DNA of 64,000 bases from Talpa occidentalis. Its lineage: Eukaryota; Chordata; Mammalia; Eulipotyphla; Talpidae. Position 1 is the first letter of the stretch. Every line of letters begins with the position of its first letter. The notes under the pieces were generated by a model that saw only the letters and a program-made list of their open reading frames with translations, made no database searches and was not told the DNA's origin. Of the stretch, positions 23,161-34,024 are shown one piece after another. Both the position numbers and the translations under genes were made by a program. The stretch spans positions 56,769,361 to 56,833,360 of the forward strand of contig NW_023605194.1 in the NCBI RefSeq assembly GCF_014898055.3, given 5' to 3'.

Positions 23161-24785
23161 CCATTTTCTTTCCAGATTGAGTTCTGTGGTATTATATGAT
23201 GTGATGAAATGTTAGAACCCATACTTTATACATCACTATTTCTCTTTTCCTGAATTTTTCATAGACATGTATGTGGTTGTATATATAAATATACAGGAGG
23301 ATGCTTCTTAGTTAACACATTTTCTTCAAGGTATCTCTGCCATGTAAGTATAAATCTGGCGGGAGACATTTTATATGCCTTTCATATTACCTATAGAAAT
23401 GGGAAATTTAACTAAATTAGATTCCAAGATATTTATGCTAAAATTTAAGATTAAATACATTTACAGTATTATTCATACAAAATAATCTAGTAGAAATTTA
23501 TTGCAGAATTCCTTTTCTTTAGAATAGCAATACAATATGATAGAAAATCTGAAAATGATTTTGCTTTTATTTGGAGATAATATTTTGAAGCGCATTTATT
23601 TATTTTATTCCAAAGCTTTTCACCAAATAAAACTTAAGTACTTTTAAAGGGCTGTAACTCAGTTTTGGAATATAATCCAAAATAAATTCAAGAGGGTTGC
23701 TGTTAGCTTTATTATCCTCTAGATAGCTATTTGATAGGAAGGTAGGGTTGATTCCAGAGAGGAAATAGCAAAACACACACTTCCTCATGACCTTAATTTC
23801 AAAATATGTCACAGAAAGTCAAAATATGTCACACAATTTTCACTGCCAGAGTAATTTGCAGCTGATTTTTTGTGGGTTCCCTTGCATTTTGTTGTTTATG
23901 ATTACAAAGAAAATCAATGTGTCATGAATAACATTCACTCTGAAGACACCAGCACTCCAAATCTCATACTCTTTTTAATCATGGAAATACTCTCTTCACT
24001 CATTTTCAATTCCATCATCCTTTTAATGCATTAATTACCCAGACTTCAGCAAAAGATCTCTGGGTTGCTTTTTTTTTTTTATTGGTTAGGTCTAATACAA
24101 TTATCCTGAAAAGGATTGTTTTTTGAGAACTTTGCAGTATGTTTTGACTACAAATCATTACAGTAGAAAACTCAGTAAAGTTACTGAACAACACATTTTT
24201 AATCAGGTGTTGCATCTATTTTTTTCGTAAAACAGAATAGTCTTGAAATAAAAATAATATAGATTATAATTATAGATACTATATCATTAAAAATAACAAG
24301 ATTCTTAATACTCTATTGCTTATATCAAAGTCTAATCATTTTTAGGGTCAGCATGGTGAAATTTTCCTCACTGCCATTTTGAGCCATTTGGAGAAATTAA
24401 ATTTAATTTGTAGATTTGTAAAATTAAAATTTTGGATCATTTTTTTGTTTTTTAAAAGTCTCAATAAGAACTTTATTGTGTGATATAGACATTTTCCTAG
24501 TTCATGAGACTATAGCAAAATTCAGCATTTAAGACATAGCTGCTATTATACTACTTTTAAAGATAAAAATGAGAAAGTATATCATGCTATATGAGGCAAT
24601 TTTTTATTTTATCTGAAAAGGTAAAATTTGCTGTCCAGTATATATATTCATAACACTAAGCAAAAACAATACTATTACCTTCCCATAATTTAAAGTTGTT
24701 ACTAATAAAGATGAGACATTTATTCTTCAGTGATAAATTTTATTCTTTGCTAATCCAAAATAAAAATTTGTTTTATAGATTTGGA
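23161..24785. other. unique AT-rich DNA
   Basis: No repeat or coding feature recognised. The tandem-looking word AAAATATGTCACA occurs twice at about 23802-23836 as a short local duplication. Confidence 0.45.
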
Positions 24786-24789
24786 ATCA

Positions 24790-24935
24790 GAGAATGCATA
24801 TTCATTCATTCATCCATTTATTCAAGAAGTAAATATTATTAGGGACAAGACACTATTTTAGATTTTGATAGTGTATTCATGAAACAAACAGAAAAGAAAC
24901 TTGCTTTTGAAGCACTTATATTAAACAATGCTAAT
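24790..24935 (-). repeat. L2 3'-end remnant
   Basis: ATTCATTCATTCATCCATTTATTCAAG followed by AAATATTATTAGGGACAAGACACT and, later, GAAACAAACAGAAAAGAAAC is the antisense order of the L2 3' end ('attcattcaacaaatatttattgagcac…ggcactgt…gaacaaaacagac'). Diverged, no ends resolved. Confidence 0.5.
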
Positions 24936-25057
24936 ATTTTCTAATTTGTACTTATAACTCATTTATCTAATTAAATATATCATCTAGGAATATTTCCGTT
25001 AATTATTTTAACATGCATTTAAGCAAATATTTAAGATAATATGCAATATTACTTTTA

Positions 25058-25327
25058 TTTTTTTAAAGATTTATTTTTATTTATACAAGAGTTGGGGTAC
25101 AGGTCAGAGGTGTAGGAGGGTGAGAGGATTCACCTGTGACAGAGTGGGGAATAGAACAGGCAGACTGACAGAAGTACACTCCTGAGGGGAGCAGCAGGCG
25201 AGACAGGAGAGGTCTGCTGTGCCATGTGGGTATCTCTCTGGCCAGCTGGTAGTTGAACACGTGATGCAGAGGCTGCGGACAGCTTCACAGACCTGCATTC
25301 AACCTGCTATGCCACCAGGGAGGCCCT
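25058..25327 (-). mobile_element. tRNA-derived SINE, group I
   Basis: Minus-strand full-length copy (head GTGGCATAGCAGGTTGAATG, body CCTGTCTCGCCTGCTG, end CCCCAACTCTTGTATAAATAA). Perfect 12-bp flanking duplication ATATTACTTTTA (25046-25057 and 25328-25339). Confidence 0.95.
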
Positions 25328-25339
25328 ATATTACTTTTA

Positions 25340-26818
25340 AACTTTGTTTTCAAGCAAGAGCTATGGAAAAAACACCACCAATTGAATGATTTAAATTTCA
25401 TATCATTCTGATAATGAAAATTAATCTTTTAAAATTAAGGTGCACCCTAATCTACTTTCATTATTGGTACAAGTTTCCTGGTTACACTGACTTTCAAGTG
25501 GAAATTATCTTCTGTAGCATAATCTATAATTAGCATCATAAGTTTTGGTGCCTCACTTAGTGATATAACTTTAAAGTTTTTACATCAGAAATTGAAATTT
25601 GGGAGGTAAGATATAAGAGTAATATTTTGAAAGGAAAAAAATACTTTTTGCGTGTGTGAAACAGTGATTAAGGGAACTTCATGCTATTTCTATACGCTAA
25701 AATATGTTAAGATCCAAATTATTTCAGTAAGAAAGAAAAACCCTTTAAACTAATAGCTCAATAACAACATACAGGTCTTTGAATGCATACAGAAACTCAA
25801 TTAAATATTGCTTCTGAAAACTATATCGAGACCATTTCTTGTGCCTTAAGGCATGGAAGAGGCAGCCCTTACTTCCTTATATTAATCTTCCTAGAAGGTA
25901 GTACAAGTCTATATTTCAGTTGTCTTTAATTCCTACTGACTCTCTGAGTTATTTTTTGAAGGGTCCCTACTATGAAACTGCTGACACCACATGGTAATTA
26001 AACTCTATTCTCCTTTTACCTGCGAGAAAAAAACAAAAGTATCAAACACAACTGAAATCATCATAAATCACCTGCCTCATTTTTCAAGGGTCCTTTACCA
26101 GTCAGAAAATATGCTGGAAGTCAACGCATTATTTAAATTCAACCATGCCTATGTATCTCCATCTAAAATCTCAGTGGGACTTTTATCACAAATACAACAT
26201 TCTTGGCAAAAACCTAGAGGATTATTCTTTAGCCCTTAGATATAATGCCCTTAAATTGTGTATAGGACAGTAATTTGTGCAGCATCAAAACTAAGTCAGA
26301 CAAAGATAACGTGTTTTTTTTTTTTATCTGTATTTTATCCCATTAAAGATAAGTTTATTTTATGTCATTTTAACATCAATATTTGTACAATCTTCTGTGT
26401 ATCACTCTAAATTCTTTATAGGCAAATGTATAATTAAGCATTTTTCCAGATTTAGCACCATCATTAAAAATTTTGGTTATTGTACTAATTTTATATGTGA
26501 GATAAGAAATGTCTCCTCATTCCAATGAAAAGTGTGATTTTGAACACTGCTGTCTTAAGTTTCATTGAAAATCAGTTTGTTCCCTGTATCTTAAACATTG
26601 TTTTCTTTTTTTTTTTTTTTTTCCCGTTTCCTGTCAGTACTTTTGTAAGGGGCAAATTTTCAGTTTCAGAAAAGGACCATCTGTACATTTTACGTTTTTC
26701 TCCTTTGTGGAAGAAAGTTACCTATTTCTCCATCAGGAATGATACTTGTTGAAGCCTTCTGGCATATTTTTATTAGTCTTCCTGATTTAATTAATCTGCC
26801 TATAAATATGGGCTAAGA
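25340..26818. other. unique AT-rich DNA
   Basis: No repeat family recognised. The 82-codon frame at 25991-26239 has fairly mixed composition but no similarity I can name. An isolated T17 run lies at 26607-26624. Confidence 0.4.
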
Positions 26819-26834
26819 GTCTTTGGTATCTTTT

Positions 26835-27132
26835 TTTTTTTTTTAAACTTTTTTTTTTTTAAGATTTATTTATTTATTTGTACAAGCACTGGGTACAGTC
26901 AGAAGCGCGGGAGGGTGAGAGAATTCACCAGAGCCAGAGCGGGGAGCAGTGCAGGCAGAAGGACCGAAGTACACTGCTGAGGGGAGCAGCGGGCGGCAGG
27001 CAGGAGAGGTCTGCGCGCCATGTGGGACCCTCCTCCCGTGGCCGGGGAGCAGCCGGGGATCGAACCGGTGCCGCTGAGGCTGCGGACAGCTTTGCAACCC
27101 AGTGCTCAACCGCTGCGCCACCAGGGAGGCCC
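26835..27132 (-). mobile_element. tRNA-derived SINE, group A, young-looking
   Basis: Minus-strand copy with an intact group A body and insert and a perfect 16-bp duplication GTCTTTGGTATCTTTT (26819-26834 and 27133-27148). It carries a 4-bp micro-duplication (GGCAGGCAGG in the body at about 26995-27004). Confidence 0.96.
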
Positions 27133-27534
27133 GTCTTTGGTATCTTTTAAAATTTATTCTGGAGATTAATGTAGCTAGATTTGTTAATTATCAAATCAGA
27201 AGCATAAAGGCTGTACACAGAAAGCTGCTTTGTAATACTTGAGGACTTTTGATTAACAAATGAAATAGCTGATCTTAGATCTCTATTCAAGGAGTTCATG
27301 ACCATGTAAGCAGCAGTTTGAGGGACTTTGTATTACACATTCTAATTTAGCTATTGTTGGTTGATGGTAAGGAGGGGTGTGGTATGTGGGATATTTAATC
27401 TGGCATCTGTAACTAAAAGTACTGATTCAGCTTTAGAGCGATATCCTGAAGATACTTTGTTCTACTTATTCCATTATATTCAGGAAAGGAGTAATCACAG
27501 GGAAAGGAGATTTCATTGACTATATATATATATA

Positions 27535-27808
27535 TTTTTTTTTTTAAGATTTATTTTTTATTTATTTATACAAGCATTGGGTACAGTCAGAAGCGCGGGA
27601 GGGTGAGAGAATTCACCAGAGCCAGAGCGGGGAGCAGAGCAGGCAGAAGGACCGAAGTACACTGCTGAGGGGAGCAGCGGGTGAGACAGGAGAGGTCTGC
27701 CTCGCCATATGGGAATGTCCCTGGTGGACTGGGAATTGAACCCTCACTGCAGAGGGTGCAGACAGCTTCACAGCGCTGCGCTCAACCCACTACGCCATCA
27801 GGGAGGCC
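27535..27808 (-). mobile_element. mosaic tRNA-derived SINE: group I head joined to group A body
   Basis: On the minus strand the 5' half (GTAGTGGGTTGAGCGCAGCG, GTGAAGCTGTCTGC, CCTGTCTCACC) is group I-like and diverged. From CCCGCTGCTCCCCTCAGCAG onward, at about 27680 and running down to 27560, it matches the group A body and tail almost base for base. The switch lies in the sequence shared by both groups. A TATATATA run borders the tail side. Confidence 0.92.
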
Positions 27809-27809
27809 T

Positions 27810-28169
27810 TTTTTTTATTTTTATTTTTAATGAGACATGAAGACAAATTATAAAGTGATAACACTAACATGATTATAACATTAATAGCGAAACTTTTGCC
27901 AAAAAGTAATTGAAACTCCATAACTATAAAATTAAAATCAATGTATTGACTTTCATTAATGGTTTTATACAAGTATATATTAGCTATATTGGTTATCTAT
28001 AGTATGACTATGCATTCCTTTGTGAATTATATTTATGGACTAAAATATTAATGTTATAATGAAATTATTTTATATTTAAAAAGTCCAAATTTAGTTGGCT
28101 ATTTAATTTTTTCCATTATCACCTTATGTAAATTATGTCTCCCACTACACTCCAAAAGCGATTTTTTAT
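27810..28169. other. AT-rich unique DNA
   Basis: Nothing recognisable. Confidence 0.45.
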
Positions 28170-28182
28170 TATAGACTATTTT

Positions 28183-28436
28183 TTTTAAGATTTTTTTTAT
28201 TTATTTGTACAAGCACTGGGTACAGTCAGAAGCACAGGAGGGTGAGAGAATTCACCAGAGCAGAGAGCAGAACTGGCAGACTGATGAAGTACACTGTTGA
28301 GGGGAGCAATGGGCGGCAGGAGACGCTGAGTGCCATGTGGAACCCTCACCTGGCGACCTGGGATTGAGCCGGCGCTGCAGAGGCTGCGGGCAGCTTCACA
28401 ACCCAGCGCTCAACCGCTGTGCCAGCGGGCAGGCCC
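28183..28436 (-). mobile_element. tRNA-derived SINE, group B with small deletion
   Basis: Minus-strand copy with a perfect 13-bp duplication TATAGACTATTTT (28170-28182 and 28437-28449). About 10 bp of the usual CCCCGCTCTGGCTCTGGTG segment is missing (CTGCTCTCTGCTCTGGTG remains). Confidence 0.95.
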
Positions 28437-28767
28437 TATAGACTATTTTATTACAGTTTTGTGTATTTATGATTTATCAAACAGAACATCTCTTTAAAAA
28501 TGAGACAGTATTTCATTTAAACCCAGTTTTTATTACTTTCTAATCATGTGTCATAGTAAAGGTCAATTTACCGTGGTGTGTTTCAGTTTTTTTCAGGAGT
28601 ACGATGGGATATAGTTATATGCACCAGAATTTTTTTTTTGTGCAAATGCTTCTGAGCATATTCTAAAAATAATAAGTAAATATTTTGTATTTTTCATATA
28701 CTTTGAAAAATGAAGAATTAGTACTACTGTTTCTAATGGATGTTCCCGTTATACCTGAATACAAACT

Positions 28768-28771
<4 letters not shown>

Positions 28772-28809
<38 letters not shown>
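28772..28809. repeat. (CA)n microsatellite, about 18 units
   Basis: Uninterrupted alternating CA from about 28772 to 28808, likely polymorphic in length. Confidence 0.97.
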
Positions 28810-28811
<2 letters not shown>

Positions 28812-29019
28812 TCTATGCTTTTACTTTGTAATCCTTATACATGAAGTTGTTTAATTACTTTTGAATCTATTTTTTAATCAGATATCATTTCATTGCAGTT
28901 GTTATGAAGTACTGATGTAAATTTATAATTGGTTTGCTTTCCTCACGGTCACCTGCCATTTTGATAGCAGGGTATAGTTTTATAATAAAAATAAATTTTG
29001 ATTCAGAGTAAAATAATAG

Positions 29020-29205
29020 AAACACATATTGGACACTTAATATATGTGAGGCTTAATAATTTTAAATACATTATTTTATCGGTAGCGCATCTTTTTTTAT
29101 GATGTGGGTGAATCCTATTATCATAAACATTTTAGAAAACAAATCTAAGAAAGAGACAGAGTTTGAGTAATTTTGTCAAAGCTAAACATTCCCCAAAATG
29201 GTCTA
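29020..29205 (-). repeat. MIR remnant
   Basis: ATTGGACACTTAATATATGTGAGGC, then ATACATTATTTTATC, CCTATTATCATAAACATTTTAG and AGAAAGAGACAGAGTTTGAGTAATTTTGTC follow the antisense MIR consensus order (…gagcacttactatgtgccaggc…ttatccccattttaca…gaggcacagagaggttaagtaac…). Heavily mutated. Confidence 0.6.
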
Positions 29206-29274
29206 ATGGCTTGAGGGTTCCTTTAATTTCCCCAAATGTTGAAACAATGAACTCTATAGAATTGGGAAAGACTT

Positions 29275-29543
29275 GGGCCTCCCCTGGTGGCGCTGCAGTT
29301 GAGCACTGGGCTGCAAAGCTGCCCGCAGCCTCTGCAGCCGGTTGGATCCCTGGCCACCGGCGGGGGTCCCACATGGTGCGCAGACCTCTCCTGCCATGCC
29401 TGCTACTCCCGTCAGCAGTGTATTTTCTCGGTCTGCCTGTTCTGTTCCCTGCTGTGTCTCTGGTGAATCCTCTCACCCTCTCACTCTTCTGACTGTACCT
29501 AGTGCTTGTATAAATAAATAAATAAATAAATCTTTAAAAAAAA
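29275..29543 (+). mobile_element. tRNA-derived SINE, group B
   Basis: Plus-strand copy beginning GGGCCTCCCCTGGTGGCGCTG with a short deletion at the B box (CAGCCGGTTGGATCCC). The 17-bp flanking duplication AGAATTGGGAAAGACTT / AGAATTGGGAAAGTCTT (29258-29274, 29544-29560) has one mismatch. Confidence 0.95.
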
Positions 29544-29689
29544 AGAATTGGGAAAGTCTTGCTTTGATCAAGTCATGTGGTTTCTGACTCTGTGAGTAAT
29601 ATTTGTAGTTGTAAATAGTAATAGACAGCTGTGCTCTGTACAATTTATAAGGAAATGATTCTAGATATTAAACATTTTATAAATTATAA

Positions 29690-29815
29690 TGTCCCATAAT
29701 TGCTTGATTATAAGCTCTTTGAAGTAAAGATTCAGATTCAGCATCTTATTTCATTGGTTTATCCCTCACATAAAATATAAATGATGTTCAATATATTTTG
29801 ATTCCCATATAATGC
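29690..29815 (+). repeat. L2 3'-end remnant
   Basis: TGATTATAAGCTCTTTGAAGTAAAGATTC, GCATCTTATTTCATTGGTTTATCC and ATGATGTTCAATATATTTTG follow the sense L2 3' end ('actgtaagctccttgagggcaggga…gtcttattcatc…gctcaataaatgttt'). Confidence 0.5.
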
Positions 29816-31625
29816 TTACAAATTGTTAGTATAATTCAGAAGAAAATATTAACAATGATTGCTTTTGATGAAAGGACTAGTGATGGAAAGAATGTGAACT
29901 ATTTTCTCTATTAATCAAAATATAGCTGTCCAAATATTTCTCACACAAACTCTGTTTTTGAATTAGAAATGCATATATTTCATGCATACCAATTTGTATG
30001 TGTCTATGTACACATCTTTTGTAATACATTTCATGTTTCTTTGAGATGCTTAATGCTTAACAGTGCAGAAAATTGTTATTGAAAATTTCAGTCATACTTT
30101 AGGGATATAATTCATCAGGCAGAAGGTGTTTAGCAGCAAGTAAATCAGCTAAATCATGCTAAAAATAGCATGCATAAAATCCATGGGCCAACATCATGGA
30201 ACTTTTATTTATTTTATGGAACTTGGATAATTGTAACTTTAATCTGTAGATAGTTATTTTCGTCAGGTGTTGAACCTGAAAAATATGTAGCCTATACATT
30301 AACTTTACTAACAATTAACTATTTGAAAATCTAACCATAGTATCAAGATGAGTACAGAAAATTCCAAGTCTCTTTCAATAAACCATGAGATTTCTTATAC
30401 CTGTGGTTTTCTTGGAAGAATAAAGCTTAAATTATATGAATATATTATATCAAACTGTAAAACATCAGTTGATAAGTGGTTTAAGTTGTACATAAATTGT
30501 TTAGGTAAAATACAATATTGGAACTTGAGGATGATCATTATTTCTTTTGGTTTTTATTATTTTATCTCCTAAGATATTTTGATTTGAATTCTAAATCTTA
30601 ATTAGAATTTCAGGTAACTTTATTCCCATAGAATTTATTAGCTCTAGCATTTTTATTTAAATACAACTGAAAGCATTTCAGTGTTTCCAAAACTATTTAT
30701 TTTCTGAATGTGTGTAGATGTTCCATTTATTAGCATGTAGAATGCCCAGTCAATTAACTATTTTTTTTAACATATATCAGCAGAGCCAGCTTATATAAGT
30801 GGGGGGAAAAAAGAGGATTTATTTACTTTTCTCTCACAAAACTGTTACCTCAGGATAATTTGCAGGAAATATATGGGAAGATTTTGCATTTTGTAGAAGC
30901 TACTTAACACAATTACATTTAGTCCTTCTAGCAATTTACCAAATTGTATTTCACAAAATAACCTTTGTTTAAGCAGACTGTAGAACAATTGATATCAACT
31001 CAGTGTCTAATGAACAATGAAGAGCTCTTCCTTTTTCTTCTACCATAAGATCTCTGAGTGATGCTAGGTTGTAGATCTTAATTTTATGTAGATCTTCCTT
31101 ATTTGACAGAATATTGAAATTCAACTATTTGCAAGGTGATATATTCACTCCGCAGATATACAGGACAGGAAAATACATAAGTCTCGTGAATTCTTATGGT
31201 GTTTGGCAATGGTGAAAAAAGTTACTAATTTACCTCTAATGCCATTCACATATGATATATTTTGGAACTCTATTTTCAAGAGGATGAATGTTATTAGAGA
31301 AAAATATTTGCATCTAGGCACTATGGAAATTCTGGCATTGGGTGGCTTCATGTAAAAAAAATGTGTCAATGTGTAGAACAGATTGCTTATATGGGAGGGT
31401 CTAGCTCTTCTGTGATAGAGAACAAAGAGACTTCTTGATTATATCTTACATTCTAAGTGTCATTTCACAGAATATTACTCTCACCTTCAGGGTCATTCTT
31501 ATAAGATCATTATTTTTAAATAAATATATAGTTAAAACCTATAGATCTCTTATAATATTCCTGACAATGTGATGTGTGTTTTATGTGCATTCTTATTTTT
31601 TATGGTACATGTCATGAAGAAATTA
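29816..31625. other. unique AT-rich DNA
   Basis: No repeat family, exon or RNA gene recognised in about 1.8 kb. Short frames at 30348-30572 (+) and 31145-31369 (-) have no recognisable similarity. Confidence 0.45.
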
Positions 31626-31629
31626 CATT

Positions 31630-31735
31630 TTTTTCCCATTTTCCATAAAGGACATTGACGTGAAGAGGTTAAATACTTCAAATACTCATAGCCACAATAC
31701 TTAGTTTGAGTGCTGAGGCTTAAGCCCATCTTTTT
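31630..31735 (-). repeat. MIR remnant
   Basis: CCCATTTTCCATAAAGGACATTGACGTGAAGAGGTTAAATACTTCAAAT… and GTGCTGAGGCTTAAGCCCA follow the antisense MIR order (cattttacagatgaggaaactgaggc…gaggttaagtaacttgc…cagagctgggattcaaacccag). Confidence 0.5.
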
Positions 31736-31825
31736 CGTTTTGAATGTGAGCCTTTTTTTATTATCACTAATTTTATTAGGTATAATAATTGCATTTTGCT
31801 TAATGTCCTTATTTATGAGATACTG

Positions 31826-32345
31826 ACCTTTTAAATTTTATTTATATATTTTATATCATATTTCATTTTTGCACAATATATGCATTTTCATCTTGGTTAT
31901 AGTCCCATACAATTCCTACCACTCTTGTTTTGATCCTACTCCCTTCTCCCCCACCCACCACCCCCATAGTGTGTCTCTGGTTTATAGTTGCTTGATTTTG
32001 ATCATTAATTCAAAAGAGCACCTGCACCCCTATGTTTATAGCAGCACTATTTGTAATAGGTAAGCTAGGCAAACAACACAAATGCCCAAAAATAGGTGAC
32101 TCTATCAAGAAGATGTGGTGCATATACACAATAAAATATTACTCAGCAATCAAAAAATATAAACTCATGCAATTTGCAACAAATGGATGGAGCTGGAAGG
32201 GATCATGCTCAGCGAAATAAGCCAGAAAGAAAAAAGAAAAATACTAGATGGTCTCACTCATAGAAGAAGGAATTTAGAAAACCTAAATAAGGGACCAGGA
32301 AAAAGACTAATTATAATAAAGTAAAAATCAAAATCAATGAACTTT
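31826..32345 (-). mobile_element. L1 with twin-priming-type 5' inversion
   Basis: 31861-32003 is antisense L1 3' UTR (TTTGCACAATATATGC … GTTTATAGTTGCTTGATTTTGATC). At about 32004 the orientation flips, and 32005-32341 is sense L1: the ORF2 C-terminus (MFIAALFVIGK…, KKMWCIYTIKYYSAIKKYKL) and the start of the 3' UTR, ending AAAGTAAAAATCAAAATCAAT. In the L1 consensus these two ends are neighbours, meeting at AATCAAAATCAA. That is the signature of twin priming during one target-primed insertion on the minus strand. Confidence 0.85.
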
Positions 32346-32411
32346 TTTTTAAAGACCTTATCCTTTAGATATGCTAATAAATACTCCAGTATAATATCAC
32401 TCAATGACATT

Positions 32412-32803
32412 TGTATTAGTGACCTAGGACTGCTGTAGCATACCAGGTGACTTGAAACCATAGAAACTTATTCTGTTATGGATCTGGAGAATAGAAGTTT
32501 GAGATTATTAGTAGCAAAGCTATGTCTTTTTGGAAACTGCAGGGGAGGATTCTAGTTGCTTCTTAGAGATTTTGGTGATTTGCTGGTAATCTTGACATTC
32601 CTTGTTTTGTAGCTACATGACTGTGATCTCTGCCTTTGTTGTTGCATGATATTTTTTCTGTGTTTCTGTGTCAAATTTTCCTCTTATTATAATAAACCAT
32701 CAGTCATTGTATTAGGACCCATTCTAATCCTATATGAGCAGATTGTAATTTGGTTACATGTGCAGATAGACTACTTCTAAATAAGGTCATATTTAAACTT
32801 TCA
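32412..32803 (-). mobile_element. MaLR (MLT1-type) solo LTR
   Basis: On the minus strand the block starts TG and ends CTAATACA. It contains counterparts of the MLT1 LTR words: AAATAAGGTCATATTT, ACATGTGCAGA, CCTATATGAGC…, and near the 3' side AATAAGTTTCTATGGTTTCAAG (polyadenylation region, at about 32450-32475). The length of about 390 bp fits the family. No internal region or second LTR is seen. This is an ancient, inactive LTR remnant. Confidence 0.65.
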
Positions 32804-33090
32804 GGTAAATAAGCCTTTTTTTTTTTTTTTTTTTTTTTTAGGTACCATTCAACCAAGTAGAACTTTATCAATGCCTTGTGGAAACTCTGAAGTCATCTAA
32901 TACCACAGTTTGAATTGATCATGATAAATAGGCTTACTTATTTCCTACTCACCATTAACTCCAATTTCAGATTTCCACTGAAATACTAATCTTTTCTCAA
33001 TGCCATGTTACCTCTGATTTCTGTAACTTTGTCTAGGGAATGTGAAAAGGGAGTAAGCACTGTATATTAGAATATATCTCAATTCCTTTA
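32804..33090. other. T-rich tract and unique DNA
   Basis: An isolated poly(T) of about 23 nt at 32817-32839 is not attached to a recognised SINE. The rest is unassigned. Confidence 0.45.
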
Positions 33091-33260
33091 TATCTTATAG
33101 ATCTATCAAAGCAAGGAAGTTTTGTGTGGTAATATCTCATAACAATTCTGATTAATAGTATAGACAGTAACTTAATATCTTATAGATCTATCAAAGCAAG
33201 GAAGTTTTGTGTGGTAATATTCCCTAACAATTCTGATTAATAGTATAGACAGTAACTTAA
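33091..33260. repeat. 85-bp tandem duplication
   Basis: Units 33091-33175 and 33176-33260 are the same except for a few bases (ATATCTCATAACA in unit 1, ATATTCCCTAACA in unit 2). Each contains AGATCTATCAAAGCAAGGAAG and GACAGTAACTTAATAT. The sequence is otherwise unique in the window. Confidence 0.93.
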
Positions 33261-33850
33261 TATTAATTGTTGCATAGAATTTCCAAAGTCCAATCTCAAG
33301 TTCTTTCCACTAAGCTATGCTGTGTCTGTGATGCACTAGTAAGAATATAGGAAACAATTTCCCTGGGTAAGAGCTTTGAAGAAAGGGTTTCTTGACTTAT
33401 TGTATAAAGGAAAACTAGAAGACCAGATTTGCAGTTTTAGATGGGGAATAGAAAGATGGCAAAGTGAAGTAGGGCAGTAATCAAAATACTTTAAAGTTAG
33501 CCTAGAATGTGGATTGATAACAAGAGTTGTAACAACATAAGGGAAAAGAAGTAGAAAGGTTATAACTTTTTTGTGGGGCCAGGGTTTAGAAGAAGGGAAT
33601 GGGAATTCAAGGATGGCAGTCCTCAACAACTTAGGATGCCAAGAAAATTCTAATATTGCTAGGTAGTTAGTTATGTTAGAAAATACTAAAATAACTTCTG
33701 TGTATAATTAAGAACTGTAAACTTTGGAGAAGATAGATGAAAGCAACTGTAACCAGCATGCATCATGTTCTTGAGCTACAAAACAAGTATATTGTATAGC
33801 CAGAATACAAATATTGCAGTGAAAAACTATGGAAAAAGTAGCTTAGTTTT
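33261..33850. other. unique DNA
   Basis: No repeat recognised. The 97-residue minus-strand frame at 33336-33629 has no similarity I can name. Confidence 0.4.
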
Positions 33851-33863
33851 TTTTTTTTTTTTA

Positions 33864-33918
<55 letters not shown>

Positions 33919-33928
33919 GGGGGGGAGA
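33851..33928. repeat. palindromic compound microsatellite (CT)n(AT)n(AG)n
   Basis: A T-run (33847-33862) is followed by (CT)n, then (AT)n to about 33900, then (AG)n and a G-run at 33918-33925. The CT/AT/AG part is a perfect self-complementary block of about 54 bp that can form a hairpin or cruciform. Confidence 0.95.
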
Positions 33929-34024
33929 GGTAATAACGGTTGACAAAATGCCTGTGATTTACAGGTATAAGAGCACCTGATCTGGGATACGTTATTGAAC
34001 TGAATCCACCACACAGGCACCTAT

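Noticed and set aside
25991..26239. 82-codon frame with mixed composition as a small gene
   Set aside because: No recognisable similarity, no splice or promoter context, and lengths like this are common by chance in 64 kb. Conservation analysis would be needed before calling it.
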